Source of the DNA: Triatoma infestans
Lineage: Eukaryota; Arthropoda; Insecta; Hemiptera; Reduviidae
Reading direction: 5' to 3'
Assembly (NCBI GenBank): GCA_011037195.1
Contig: JAAEAF010002721.1
Span: 62,001 to 126,000, forward strand
Length of the DNA: 64,000 nt
Shown here: positions 32,126-45,010 of the stretch, piece after piece
Layout of the letters: the number at the start of each line of letters is the position of its first letter
Numbering within the stretch: the first letter of the stretch is position 1
Notes under the pieces: generated by a model
Seen by the model: only the letters and a program-made list of their open reading frames with translations
The model's database searches: none
Told to the model about the DNA's origin: nothing
Position numbers and translations under genes: made by a program

Positions 32126-32290
32126 AAACATCAGAGATATTTCCCATGATTGCCTGCTTCTTTTTGTGGTCATCGTCCGGTTTCGGGCGTTCGCCCATCA
32201 TCAGGATGCTTTTTGCCAAACAGTGTGATTACATAGATTTGCACAGAGCAAATTAGTTGATACACTAAGCAAATTAGTTAATACTCTATT
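32126..32290 (-). mobile_element. Hammerhead-family retroposon, diverged copy
   Basis: On the plus strand: ACATCAGAGATATTTCCCAT, TGCCTGCTTCTTTTTGTGGT, the ribozyme segment, GCCAAACAGTGTGATTACAT and CAGAGCAAATTAGTTGATAC. It corresponds to one arm of the palindrome at 2310 plus a longer upstream part shared with 29505. No target duplication is seen. Confidence 0.65.
32171..32208 (-). ncRNA. Hammerhead-like motif with altered cleavage site
   Basis: On the minus strand: CATC, CTGATGA, T, GGGCG/CGCCC, GAAA, CCGG, then AC in place of TC, then GATG. Stem I, core and stem II are kept. The base that should be U before the cut is A, so self-cleavage is predicted to be lost or much reduced. Confidence 0.45.
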
Positions 32291-32304
32291 TAAGAACACA
32301 TTTT

Positions 32305-33115
32305 ACTTTTTCATACTGCTGGTAAATTGGGGTATTGCGATGGCGTCAAATTTCCGATATCGAATTTTCACCGGAAATATACGTTTTGAGGAGCCACGAA
32401 AATGGTCTGTCTGTGTGTGTTTGTGGGTGTGTATGTCTAAGCATAGCTTAAAAAACCGAAAAATTGGAAGATATTCATGTTCTGTTTGAGTATCATCTTG
32501 TGATCCGAAAGGAAGTTATCTGTCAAAATGTCCTTAATCCAGAAATATCCTTTACTGAATGAATATTTCAGGTTTTGCGATTAGCTCCAACAATTTCCTT
32601 GCTCCAACTATACAATAACTACAATTTTATTTGAAACATTTTTCTGAGAAAATTCATTCAAGGCGTTTTGTAACGAGTGGTGGGATATGCTTTCCTCTTA
32701 AGTATTAGTTTAATGTATTACACGATTCTGTCTTCTATATAATATTAATAGGAATTAAAAATGTTGCTAACAATTGGGGTATGAAGAAATTCGATAGACC
32801 TTTACTTCGGTTGAACTTTACTAAACAGACGTTTCAGATTTTGCGATTTTCTTCATAAAGACACCAGCGGCTTTCACTAAACTTTCCATGAAACTATTTT
32901 GCCCATCACTTTGTTTTCAAACTATTTTTGGTAAAATTGATTTTGGAGGGGTTCTGGTGGCTGGCTGGACACATTTCTTTCAAAAAGGTACTTTTATTTA
33001 GACTTTTGTATTCATATAACATTGAAGCCAAGTAAATATTTGACAAAAATTGTGTTGTGAATTATGGGTATGTAAATTGCAGTAATAGAATGGTATGAAT
33101 GTTACACACGAGATT
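32305..33115 (+). mobile_element. Family D repeat, old near-full copy
   Basis: Head at about 32305 (TTTTACTTTTTCATACTGC), followed by GATATCGAATTTTCACCGGA, TGGTCTGTCTGTGTGTG and ATCCAGAAATATCCTTTACT. The tail ATGTTACACACGAGATTTTT ends at about 33115, directly joined to another head. Confidence 0.6.
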
Positions 33116-33205
33116 TTTACTTTCTCTTACTCTAAGTAAGACGAAGTATTGCGTTTTATGTCAAACTTTCGAGATTCAGTTTTCCCCGAAAATACCTTTA
33201 AAACC
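33115..33205 (+). repeat. Family D head fragment in tandem
   Basis: TTTTTACTTTCTCTTACTC at 33113 begins a second head abutting the previous tail: AAGTATTGCG, then CGAAAATACC, ending by 33205. Head-to-tail junction of two copies. Confidence 0.6.
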
Positions 33206-36200
33206 TTCATTAGCCACTCACTCACAGCCGGACTCAAAGGCTGTTCCTGAAACTACTGTGACCGGTTAGCAAAATCACCATAGCTCTTAAAGCCTCTCTC
33301 ATGGTCTCTGATTAGTAGATCTGCCGTAAGCTTTCGCGACGTTCTACTGTTACTCCCCCTCCCAAATATCTCTGGGCTAATGGTCATACTAGGCTTCTGA
33401 TTGGCTACATATTTAAAAAGTTGAAGCTGAAAGTAACTGTCCTAGTCTCGCCGCAGAAAGGTTCCGGGTCGTTTTGAATCTTCTCGTGCCTATCCGTCCG
33501 CATTCTTATTTCTCACTGATCAGATAAGTCGGATTTTTCAATATATCTAGTACAAAAATATCGAGTTTCGTGAATGAAAAGTTTCGTTAGGCAAAACCTA
33601 AAAGTTTGAAAAGTTAAATTGTCTTCCATTATAATATCACAATGCAATGCGAACGTATATAATATCGCAAGCAGCGAACGTAAACAAACCTATTATACAG
33701 ATGTACATAATAGGTACAGATGTACATAGTCTGTCAAAGAATTTAATTCAAAATTAACATTATAAAAACATAGTTATGAAATAATTTATGACAAAGATAT
33801 TATTTTGTGACTCGCAGTTTAACTCGTCCTTGAAGCTGGCCTCTTTGCTGCTCAGTAATAGTTCCAAACAATAAATACGTAGAAATTTTTGCAGTAAAAA
33901 AAAAAAAAAAAAAAGAAAAGAAAACATGACCGCAAAGAATCTTTGAACTCCTATCCTCTACAATGATTTGAATAAATTTCAATTATTTTTTCCTTGTTCT
34001 TTAATGTTTCGGATGGAATGTGCGTCAGCAATTTCATGTACACCTTTTTTGAATATATTCATTCTTTGATTGTTATTTTAAGCTAAACCAAAACAAAAAT
34101 TGAAGTTAGACCAGAACGTATTTCTTATACGAAAAAATCCAAATTTTTACCATCAATGCTGATAATTTGAGATTATTCTTCGGAAATGTGGCCGTTTTAA
34201 ATTGAAAGAAAATTTTCTATTTGAATAGAATCATTGAAATTGTATCGAATTAATGAAATATACTAATTGTAGAAAGCAAATGTTGATAGATCTTTCCAAG
34301 CCTGTAAGAACAGTGTTAATAGAAAAAAATTATTTTATCTCACATATTATTTTTATTATTTTATTATTATCCAATCCATATTATTTCCAATGAAATATTA
34401 TTATTTATAAAACAATTGCTTTTACTTCGAATACATGTCCTACTAAATATAGAAAATTACAGAGAGAACAGAACAGATGCCTGAGACAAATTGCGTCCTA
34501 TCTCAGATGGACACCAATTATATGGGTGTTGCACCTGATGGAGCTGGCTATTTAATTTCGGATAGAATGTGCATCAGCAATTTCAGTCACACAATTCTAA
34601 CAGCTAACAGATAAACTTGTCAGTTGTGGGAACCAAGCGCATACTTGGAATATGTAATGTTGTCAATTATAAATTAAAATATCTTAAATACAATCAATAT
34701 AAACATAAAAGACTAAAGCATATGCTTCAGTACGGTAATTATGTAGTTTAGGTTTTTATTGCATGGATATGAATACAGTAAATAGAATTAAAGATGGTTG
34801 AATGGCCCATAGTCACCGCCACCAGAAGAATCTATAATGAAATGCTCCGGTTAACTTATGTTAATCACTAACTCAGAGCATGCACCCAAATCTAGTGATC
34901 ATAAGCAGGCCTCAGAACCGGGTGAGGTGCTCCCAATAGCACGTCGCAGTGGGCAGTCTCAGGAACCCCGTTTTTCCAGGCCTTCGCATTGGCAGAGATT
35001 CTTCTTCCGTCAAGAAAAACCTTCAGTGAACACTACGTGCCAGATTCAGTAGGCTCATTTATAACTATAATTACATAACTATTTTTAAGTATATTCATAT
35101 TCTTGCTCTAGTCAAAAATTAATTAAATAAAACAGCTATCCTTGCTTTTATACAGGATGTTCTGCGACATGATGAACGCTACTCCGGGAGGTTACGTACA
35201 CCTCAAATTCAACGAAAAAGTCCATATAAACTACGGTCCAATTTTAATCAGTGTGGATAGCAATTTAGTTTTTGTGTGTGTAATTGTCGACTTCACTCGA
35301 CTTAAATCACACACTGCTGCTGCAGTAACAAATCTAATTTCACCGTTGGAAAGAGCATGAAATTTACGAAATACCATGCCTGCCAATTTAATGATAAGGT
35401 ATGTAGAGGGAAAGTGTATTTTTTTAGAGTTGAAAAGAAAAAAGTATTAGTATTGTAGAAAATGTCTCCTGCTCAATTACTCTACTGTGAGCGGCACTTC
35501 AAAACCACTAATTTCAGAAAAAGTTCTACATTTAATAAGGTCCAAATCCATGTTCTTCCTTCCGCCAAGTGGCCAATGGAATTACTGCATATTGTTAAGG
35601 TAGTGTCGGAAGAATGGGAAATTTAAGACGAGATAATTGTTTGACCGATTTATTAGATACTACTGTAATTGATGAATAATGTTTTTGTTTTGAAATCGAC
35701 TCATATGATAGGTTTGATTGAATAAAGATTTTCATGTTTATGTGCATCTCCCATTTCTTAGTTTTTTGTTACTCATTAGTTTATCTGATACAGAAGTGAA
35801 ATAATTCAATTACAATTCAGCCCGAATACAAAATGTGTTATAACTCCACACCCACTAATATGAACTTTTTTGTTCCCTTTGAGGTGTACAATCAACTCCC
35901 GGAATAGTAGCGACATCATCTCGCAGGACATATCCTGTATGTCATACTCGAAAACGCAAACCGAACTTCATTTATATAAAGTAACCGCTTTTCCATGGAA
36001 GCTAAGGTGTACAATCATAACAGGAAAGAAGAGAAAATCCGGCTCATATAAAAGGCAAGTTTCAAAAAGAAAAAGATGCACTTCTTTTTCTTCATTTCAA
36101 GTCACTTTTTTAAGTTAAAAATTTACTTAAAATCTCAATGTTTACATTTTTAATTGTGTTCTAAGCAATATGGGGTACCCTTCAGAGGTTGCCAATCGGT

Positions 36201-36327
36201 GCGTAGTTCAGGAACAACAGCTACATTGGCATCCCAGTATTCTCAGATAGGTAAACAAAAGCCCTTCAGAGCTAGTTGAGGTTTGTAACCAATTGGGTTT
36301 AGCTACCTACAACACAACTCTAGCTCA

Positions 36328-36328
<1 letters not shown>
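33206..36328. other. Unassigned region, no confident gene
   Basis: Three kilobases of mixed, mostly AT-rich DNA. Short frames at 34858-35052 and 35142-35360 lack recognisable domains. The second follows a TTTTATACAG acceptor-like site, but nothing else supports an exon. The phrase GAATGTGC(G/A)TCAGCAATTTCA occurs near 34014 and 34565, hinting at an old repeat. Confidence 0.35.

Positions 36329-36372
<44 letters not shown>
36329..36372 (+). repeat. CA microsatellite
   Basis: Uninterrupted CA dinucleotide run of about 44 bases followed by CTCTCATCACTC. Confidence 0.95.
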
Positions 36373-36376
<4 letters not shown>

Positions 36377-36599
36377 CATCACTCACTCTCAGATTTCTCA
36401 TTGGGTATTTAGAGACTGCTTCATTCTTTTTACAAACACGACACTTAAAGAAGGAGACATAATAGATCTTTAGATCGCAATGGATTTTGACTTTTAGCCA
36501 TGCCCTCCACACATCTAATTTGGGAGGTGATACGGTCCATATCACACATTTATAATGAACTGTAGATGTAAACCCAAAGTCTCCTTTTTCAACCACCTC

Positions 36600-37368
36600 C
36601 AAATTTTACTTGGGATCGGATCATACTAACGACATACCGTTTTTGAGGACCCTTGAGTACGAAAAAATGTCTTTAGCGAATCGTATGTATGTGTATCTAA
36701 CATTGAAGATTTCGGACAAAAACTATTACCGGAAGTGCGACTTTACAGAATCCAATTTCCATAGATTTTTGAATTTTTTTATAATACGACTGCAATGATT
36801 TTCTCTAAACGTTGTATACTATCTATAAAAATAAATACCTAGCACTCTTATTTGTACTATTTTCCCTGGAAAATTATTATTATTGGGTTGGGGGAATAGT
36901 AGCGTAATGGCGATACAATTAATATACATTACCAACCATCGGTAGAATTCCACATTTTAAGAAAATCGTTTAACAGGAAAAGGGGCTTTACTGAATAGGT
37001 ATTTCAGGTTTTTGAATTTTCTTGAAAAACTGTTATAATGGTTTCGTTGCGATCCTGACGGCAAAGATATAAACTATCACTTTTATATGTAAAGTAAAAA
37101 AAAGAAAAAGATTTTCGGTAATTCTGTGGTATTTGCGGCGTTAAATTTCAAATTACAAGGAGTTGATTCAATGTTATTGGCGCTCTCCTCTGGACTACAG
37201 TGTAATTTAGACTAACTACAACCTGTCAGGATATATAGTTATCCCCCATCTATCTCACTAATTAAGTTAGAACAAATGAGTAAATTTACATGTTTTAAGA
37301 AAAGTTGTCTTGTTACATTGGCAGCAGTGAGAGGAAGTCGTCCGAGGATTTCGCACCAGATTTTTTGT
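36600..37368 (+). mobile_element. Family D repeat, old copy
   Basis: Plus-strand relic: TTTTTGAGGACCCTTGAGTA, ACCGGAAGTGCGACTTTACA, GAAAATCGTTTAACAGGAAA, ending GCACCAGATTTTTTG at 37355-37369, the family tail. Confidence 0.55.
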
Positions 37369-37369
37369 T

Positions 37370-38475
37370 TGTGATTCGTGTGTGTTGGTGTCGTTATTTG
37401 GTCTTCGAATTAATGATGTTATATCTTCACTTGACTTATGAAATAAATATTCTTTCTCAGAAGGTAACAGGGGTCTATATTTCCGATGGAGAACCCAAGT
37501 TTGAATTTCAAACTTTAGCGAAACACTATCTTTTATGAGCAGTAAGAAAAATTAAAATTGCTAAATTATATTTATTATATAATAGTAATTAAAGTAGTGT
37601 AACTAACATATATTTACAAAACATGTCGGTGACATGTACAATAATTGAACGTGGTGGTGTAGTACATTTACAGTATGAGCCCTAGCTACTAGTCACTGAG
37701 CTCGCTAGCAGAGGGAGCCGGGATCGATGCAGCTCTATTGGCTATATACACATATTGATATATATACTTAGGTAAGCCACCAGCTGGCTTGCTAAATTGC
37801 ATTCTCCTCTTCTTGTCACTGGTATGCATTTGCTCTATTAACTAAATTTGTTGATGAAAATGTATATTTATCGGTTCTGCTCTTTTATCGGCAGTTTTGT
37901 TTAGTTTTCTTTCTTTTTTATTAATAATAATTACTTGTTCATTTGTATTATGAATTACTTGTTTATTGCAAATTGCTTTTAACATCTTTTCTTCAGTTGT
38001 TTTGTTAAATTTCCAGGCATTGTCAAAAGCTTTCTTATTTTGTGTGGAAGGTGGTAATACATTTCTAATACAAACTTACCTACTATTATTTTATATCTCA
38101 TTTTATCTAGCAAATTGAATTTAAATATCTGACTTCAAAGCAATACTATCTTTAATGACTAGTAAGAAAAATTAAACTTGAAATCTTGTTGAAAAAATTT
38201 AATGATCTTTTCTTAACTCTTCTTTTTTTCTTTTTTTTGGCAATCACAGGATTGACAATCTTGCCTTCAGTGCCACTAATCAGAGTTTGATTCCAAGGGA
38301 GAAGGTCCCAAGTTGTGTCTTCTAATATCGTATGAAGAAGTGCAGAGCTACACTTAATACTAGACCGATAACAATTGCCTGTTTAAAAGGACATTTAATT
38401 ATTCGATCGAATTTGCTTCACCAACGATACTGTAAAGTTATACTGTAAAGATATTTTAATTAAAACAGATAAGCC

Positions 38476-38506
<31 letters not shown>

Positions 38507-38509
38507 ATC
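37370..38509. other. Unassigned AT-rich region
   Basis: A less AT-rich patch at 37625-37740 has no coding motif. Similar phrases around AGTAAGAAAAATTAAA occur at 37542 and 38162, a weak direct repeat. A TA run lies at 38478-38501. Confidence 0.35.
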
Positions 38510-39680
38510 GATATGCAGAGATTAAAGAAAATCAATGGAAGCATTTTAAAAAAAATCGCGATAATATGAAAAAAAATGGAGTAAATACGCAGTTTCAGTA
38601 GGCGGATTTAGCCGGTAACATTGAGTCTGATTTTTAAATAGAATATCATTTTGGGATCTTCCGATTTTTTGTTTTGAGATGTTTCGTGCTCAAATGACAG
38701 GATTCCCGGTAGAACATGAATTGCGAAAATCATGCTAATAAAATATACTCTATCCCTTTAGGGATGTAAAATATACCCTACACTCGAGTAGGAATAAGAA
38801 AAAGTAAAATAAAAAAATCTGAGAGAGGTGGCAACAGAGGCTCGGAAGTATTTAAGGTTTCTGAATTTTTACCTTCTCTTACTCAGTCAGTAATATATGA
38901 TCTGTAAGATTTACGATCTTGTCAAAATTCTGAAATTAAGTTTTCACCGAAATACATTATTTGTGATAAAATATCAAAAACCACAAACACCGGATATTCC
39001 GTTTTGTTTCCACCTGCACAATTTCGTTTAGAAATAAATGTGATAGTTTTATATCTGTACTGTGAGCATTCCAAGGTTAAAGGAGATCGTTATAGTAATT
39101 GTAGAGGTAATTAAAAAAACTCGAAACCTATCCTGTATTGCATTACCGGTAAGCTAACCTTCAACTTCGGAATTTAAGGATCCTGCTAGCTCCATCGCAT
39201 AGAGCCATAAATATAATTGAAATAGTACTTAGAGGAAGGTTGTACATTATTGTTCCCACAGAACCCACCAAAAATCACTTTTTCCGGGAAAATGTTCCTT
39301 TCGCGTTATATGTAATTAAATGTTAACAAAATTTGAGCTTCTGGCAAAGGTTTCAGACAAAATGCGAGGTGATATTTCACTTAAGTTTTTTTTTTTTTAA
39401 TTATTCGAGATAACTGCTCCAACTATTTTCTTTAAACTTGGTGTACTATGCACAAACACATATACCTAGCATTTTTATTTGTAACATTTTGTTTTGAGAT
39501 ATTTTATTCACGCACACACATACGCATACCTACATGCATACGGTCACACATAAACAGAGAGAAAGACTTCATTCGCTAAAAACATTTTTAGGCAATCAAG
39601 AATTTAAAAAAGATATCTCTGGTGAAAACTTAATTTTGAAACAAAATTTGCACGATCGCAATACAGGAGTGGGAGGAAAT
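38510..39680. repeat. Cluster of old family D pieces
   Basis: A minus piece (38510-38815, ending AGTAGGAATAAGAAAAAGTA) is followed by a plus piece from about 38866 (TTTTTACCTTCTCTTACTC) to 39490. A further minus head-side piece at 39493-39675 contains CACGATCGCAATACAGGAG. All are strongly diverged. Confidence 0.5.
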
Positions 39681-41259
39681 TAACAGTTGTGCTGAGAGGA
39701 ATCAGAGAACTGATTTTGTTTAACAACTTAACGGTGGTAGCGCGCTAGCAGATTATATAGTCTTGGAGAGCGTGAGGAATCTATCTCATCACTATACGGT
39801 GCCAGGTACGATGTTCACACTCACAAACCAACATACCATCTCGAGGGTGTTGTTATGCATAATATTGTCATTCCTAGTGACAACAATTGCATTATGCATT
39901 AATATAATATATTAGTATTTATCTGCTTATGCTCGTAATAGACCTTCAGAATGCAGTTAAACAAATATTAACCAACATATTTAGTTTTTTAAAAAGATAA
40001 GATGGAGATGTAATAACAACAGTTTGTTTTTAATAATAAACTATAGAGTTTTTTTTCTCTTCTATTCTGAATGTTTTTATTTAAATAAAACTATTATTAT
40101 GTACTGAATAAAAACTATTTATATATTATCTTGAATCCGCAACGATAAAGTAAGCACTGCCGGTCTAGATAACATTCTTATATTAACAATATTACTCTTT
40201 GATTTTACATTGATTCAAAAAATTTATAATCATATTGTCAGTAATTATATTTTTTATATGATCTGATAAAAAGGAAAAAATTTGGCGAGGATCCAAAATT
40301 TGAACATATCATTTCTGTTCAAGCGAGAAGATTTTATATTTCCATTCTACATTTCACTATGAACAGTGAATATAATTTATGCCGATTCTTACTGTTATTA
40401 TTTCTTTATAATGAATTAACAAAATTGGATAAAACTTTTAAGTATCACGATCCTTACAATAAAGGATTTTTAAAGTATAGACCAATAGAATAATTAATGG
40501 AAAAACCCTGTAGCATATGAATTTCTGATCAAATCTATAACAAACTACTATTATATCTGCGCAGCATGAGTGTTCTCTGGCCATAGATATTCCATACACC
40601 AACTTTGACGTTTAGAAGAAATAATATTTACAAAGGCTCTGAGGCGGTTGTCTATGGCAAATCTCGCCATCGATGACTCGGAATCTATTAACATGGAAGT
40701 CTACAGTGATCGGCCGATCGACAATCCGTTCACTCCCACATGCACAAACTGCTTTGTTCATGAACAAATAAACATATGCATATGCATAAAGAACTGCTTG
40801 CGCAGGTTTGTTCTGTCTTTTCAGTGGATTCCAAGTCATGTGGGCCAGGCTCAGGTTTGCGATAAGAGTGGGAGAAGTTCTGATTCACAGGAAATTACCG
40901 AGATCAGTGAGGGTGGCTGCTTCGTGCTAGTTAACTGGCTAAGAGTTTCTAGCTTGGACTTTTGTCCTATGTGGCACGGTGGTAAAATGGATGCTGATCT
41001 TTACCTACTACAATCAATAAAGCACAGTAATTTATTCTGTATTGGGACAAATGGCGCGAATGGCTAAGTTTGCAGATTATAAACAATCTGAACAATTAAC
41101 TTGTTCTCTTTCTGAAGAACTTGTTTCAAATGTCCCTTTCAATGTTTAAGATAACATCCACGGGGTTTACAATGAAAAATAGACTATTTTAGGTGAGTAG
41201 AGAGGAAATGGGGCAGCTGGGCCACTTTTTTGCGGGGTAACTTTCCCCCCACCCCAGGA
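39681..41259. other. Mostly unassigned; small RNase H trace
   Basis: At about 40805-40850 the frame reads VLSFQWIPSHVG, the closing motif of LINE RNase H domains, with nothing extensive around it. A hairpin lies at 39855-39899 (ATGCATAAT and TTGTCA with their inverses). No intact gene is seen. Confidence 0.35.
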
Positions 41260-41430
41260 ACCCATTGGTTACGGCTCTGTCCCATACTCCTTAACTTATC
41301 ATCCAGTCCGATGCCTCCATTTAATCTCTCCCCACCCCATCATACGCCCATTAACCCATTCAGACACATCATCCAATCTGATGCCTCCATTTAACCCTAC
41401 CCCCACTTAACGACCATACCTCCACTTTTT
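41260..41430 (+). repeat. Degenerate C-rich tandem repeat
   Basis: CATCCAGTCCGATGCCTCCA (about 41301) and CATCCAATCTGATGCCTCCA (about 41369) are imperfect tandem units. Each is followed by TTTAA and a CCCCACC stretch. Confidence 0.5.
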
Positions 41431-41459
41431 AACCTGTCCTCCAATTCGATGACCCTATT

Positions 41460-41765
41460 TTCTCATGCCGGATCCATTTTGTAGAGTCTGTAAGACAGAA
41501 GAGGAAACACCCATCCATCTTATGAGAGATTGTCTGGGTTTTGAGGAGATTAGGTTCAGGACCTTTGGTGGAAGAGCTTAGGTATTTCCCCTTAAGGTTA
41601 TTGTCCGATTTGTTCGGACTGCGGTGAATCTTTGGTGGATGACCCCGGTCTAGACATTTGTTCTAGACCTGGTTTTTTGTTGTTTTTTTGGGGGGTAGCT
41701 ATATGGGCCCAGTGAGGCTTTGACAAGCGTGTGGTTTGGTCCCTCCCCACAGACAAATAATAATA
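41460..41765 (+). mobile_element. I-like LINE 3' end
   Basis: Same family as 3336-3820: FCRVCKTEEETPIHLMRDC, then a 3' UTR with GGGTAGCTATATGGGC and an AAT repeat at about 41757-41773. It has a deletion and stop relative to the 3.3-kb copy. Confidence 0.75.
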
Positions 41766-41944
41766 ATAATAATCACCGCTCCTCTCCATCGCCAGTTTAA
41801 AGAACAAGATGGCGGAACCTATAGCGACGGCAACTTCTGCTCACAGAAACAGAAAAAATGGACGTATTTCTACACTTTTTATCACAGAAATAGAACCTAG
41901 AGGCAAGAAAGTAATTTTAAACACAAATTATTAATATTATTATA

Positions 41945-42800
41945 ATTTTTTTTTTTAATTTAAGGCGCGTTTCTATGTTGTGATGGAAGCAGAAAATATA
42001 TATACTTAAATTATTAAGTTTAAAGGAAAATTGTACGTTGGCTGGCAAAAGGGTGTAAATCACAGGTACAAACCGTTAGTGCAAAACAATGCACACGCCT
42101 AACTCTATTGTCATTCCTTTGGTGTCTAAGAAATCATATATAACAGGCGAGTTTTAACTACAAACATACAATACTATGCAGTATTATAGCGGAGAGTGTC
42201 TCATTCAAACAGTTGTATTGAGCAGTTCTAACTAGTCATATTCAAGCAGTCACAGTCATATTCAAAGAATATTATTCAGATAGGCGTATTCAGAACGTCA
42301 TTCTCATTTAATATCCGTGCCGCTAAGTGTTACGAGAACATTTGAGTTTAAAATCAATTTAGGATACAAGAAATATTAAGTGCAAGAGTTATGTGTATTT
42401 ATAACTTATTTCATTTATTACAATTAACTTGTAATTGTTATTTTATAACGTATCTAAATTCAATTATAGTCAGATTATTTATTGTAAACAAATGGTGTTC
42501 TATTCACTATTTCTAAACATCTAACACATATAGACATACTCCCTTTCAAAACCGCTCGTGCTACACTACAAACTTACATACATCCAACAACATTCAACCA
42601 ATGCCGCTACAATGGTCATTGGCGCCCGGAGCCTTCTCAGCGCAGTGCTGGCTTATGGACAGAGTTCTTTCGTTATATACAACACTGTCCATCAGCGAAC
42701 AGTGAGCTGAAAAGACTGCTAGGAAAAGAAAATCTAAGAGCAGCACTGCTAACTCGAACCCGAGACCTCCACTAAACTAATCTCCACTAGCGCGCTACCA
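41945..42800 (-). mobile_element. SINE A, degenerate, split by an LTR-like insert
   Basis: Left piece: T run, AATTTAAGGCGCG (41945-41975). Right piece: GGTCATTGGCGCCCGGAGCC onward to ACCTCCACTAAACTAATCTC and TAGCGCGCTACCACCGC (42612-42800). The B box (CTAACTCGAACCCGAG) is recognisable. Its SINE-end flanks are too diverged to show a target duplication. Confidence 0.6.
41976..42611 (-). mobile_element. Candidate solo LTR inside SINE A
   Basis: A 636-bp segment absent from other SINE A copies. It starts TGTTGTGATGG and ends GCCGCTACA, so it has TG and CA termini on either strand. The inside has a run of TCATATTCAA-like repeats (42235-42290) and no ORF. The exact junction and target duplication are not clear. 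A retroviral-type LTR is the best guess. Confidence 0.4.
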
Positions 42801-43639
42801 CCGCTAGTTCCAAAATATTACTTTTACTGTTTTTTATTTATTAGTAGAGTTTTTGTGGGCATTTCAATGCAGAATATTTTCTCAAAAAGCAGTGTTAAAT
42901 TTTATTCGAGAGAAGAACGAATAAATAATATAAAATAGAATAAAGAAAGTATAAACTTCGAGTAGATTAAACTCTCTCTAATTGGAACTGGATGTTTTCA
43001 TAATTATACAAATAGAATTTAATTCTGAATATGAATTAAGATTAAAATAGGAAACGTGAACATGAGATGATTAAACTTAAATCACACGATTTTATTTACG
43101 TAATTAAGTTTAACATTTAATGAGACATTTACCTATTTAATTAATTAGAGTTATTTTCTTCTAATTCATTCCTCTCTGTATTTCCCTCTCGGTCTATTTG
43201 ATTTTAAATTGTTTTCAATTATAACGTTTGTTAATGTTAACTCGTATTTTTACACAATTAAACTCAGATGTATGCAGAGTATTTTGGAAGGGAACCTTGC
43301 AATACAATTATGCGTAATGCAAATAATTTATCCATAATATAAAACACCCAAGAAAATTCAAATTAGTTTCATTATCACTAAAAGTATGAGAAAGTTTTTT
43401 TTAATATCTTAAATATTTTGAATTGTGGTGAGTGATATTTTTATTATAGTCATATGTCTCAGTCATTCAGGAGATACCGACAAGGCAAAGTGTGGTTGGA
43501 AGTATGTACTATCTTCGGAAGTTGTTTGAAATTTAGACATCCAAATTGACTTGTCAAAAATAAGTTACTGAATTCTGATTTGAAAGCGTTTCATAAGTAT
43601 ATTTATAAGTACAATTTCGAAAGTAATAAAATATTACTT
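42801..43639. other. AT-rich unassigned sequence
   Basis: Nothing recognised. Confidence 0.4.
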
Positions 43640-44160
43640 TCTTTTATTGCTGTAAAAGAAGCATTGCGATCTTGTAAAATGAGTTTTGGAAATTATGATT
43701 TACTGGAATAAATGGTTTGAGGTCCCCTAAATACGAAAAAGTGGTTTCTAGAAATTAATATGTCTTCTTTCTCTCTCTATGTGTGTTTGGAATTTTGGCA
43801 ATATTTATTATTGGAATTAATATTTTGTAAATGATAGAACTGTATAATATATTGACATGTCACTTTGAAGGTAAGCTTAACCCGCCCCTTTCCCCCAAAA
43901 CTCTTGTAAAATGAATTTATTTGGAAAACTGTTTAAAAGAAAAGTGATAGGTCTCTGTATTAGGGATAGTATGTGTAGTTATATACGAATTAATGAGACT
44001 CGTTGGAGCCTTTATGGAGAAAGTCGCAAAAAACTGTTTAGTAAAACTGTACTTCCGATGAACTAACTTTCTTCAAAATCGGAATTTAAGCATTACACTT
44101 CATTTGAATTAACAATATAAAGATGACAGAATGATATAATAATAAACTGAAATAACACTA
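43640..44160. repeat. Family D relics, mixed orientation
   Basis: A plus head piece (43645-43795; AAGCATTGCGATCTTG, TGAGGTCCCCTAAATACG) joins a minus mid-to-tail piece (43860-44160; AACCCGCCCCTTTCCCCC, GACTCGTTGGAGCC, TGTACTTCCGATGAAC). Confidence 0.5.
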
Positions 44161-44249
44161 GCGGAAAACAAAATTAAACGAAATTGTTAAGCGCCACTGG
44201 CGAAATCTTAATCATCCTATTCGAAAACTTGAACAGTCATTCGGGCGTA

Positions 44250-45010
44250 AATCTTTGTAAAATTAGGTACTAACATCGGATTATGGCAAATACAACTTTC
44301 TGAGGAATCTCGAGAAATGCAAAGTTTTATAAACTTTAGTTTAACGACGACTCGAAAGATATATGGATGAAATACTTTAAGGCAGAAAAACATTATTGTC
44401 CTTGTTATAACATTCTGTTTTTAGGACGCAACAAAACAGAATATGAAAAGCGCGTAAGGGAAGTATTAAATAAATTAAAAGAATCTGATGTGAGTTCAAA
44501 CAGAGGATACATGGCTATATAGTCAAAATGAAGGAAATTTTTAGGCCACAACATCAGCTGAGAGCATGAAGAAAAGGTAAAAACGATTTTGGGAATGCAA
44601 GAGCCAAAAAATATGCAGAAGCCCAGAGGTGGTTGGGACAGATTCATTGTAAGAAAATTCATCCCATGGAAGGCCGCAGTTTTAGAAATAATCCATCATT
44701 TGTTAATGAATGGGTCTGAGAAAACGTGTCAAAGAGACATAATGAGATAAAACAACTTTTGACTTCACTAAGTGAAATGGGCACAGTTCTTCTCTAGTCT
44801 GTTAGAAAAGGTGATTTGCAGCTAGTGCCATACATATCCAGAACCTTAATGGATCCAGAGTAAAATTAGACTAATATTTAAAGAGGAGCCCTTGCAATAG
44901 CCTGCTCTTGCGATAAACTGAAAGAGTTCTCACTAGGAAGAGAATTTCTAGAAAGTGGAAACTGGCATACCCCGTTAGTCCAAATATTTAAAAGGAAAAA
45001 TCTAAACTCT
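44250..45010 (+). pseudogene. Decayed Ty3/Gypsy reverse transcriptase and RNase H
   Basis: Across frames the order is GLWQIQLSEESREMQSFI, FGRNKTEYEKRVREVLNKLK, FLGHNIS, EEKVKTILGMQEPKNMQKPR, IKQLLTSLSEMGTVLL, LQLVPYISRTLMDPE, LAIACSCDKLKEFSLGREFL and WHTPLVQIFKRKNL. That is the course from palm through connection to RNase H in Gypsy polyproteins. Many stops and frameshifts; no LTRs, protease or integrase were found nearby. Confidence 0.65.

Noticed and set aside
35142..35360. Possible exon after a TTTTATACAG acceptor-like site
   Set aside because: No recognised domain, no matching donor with a further exon, and no neighbouring coding evidence.
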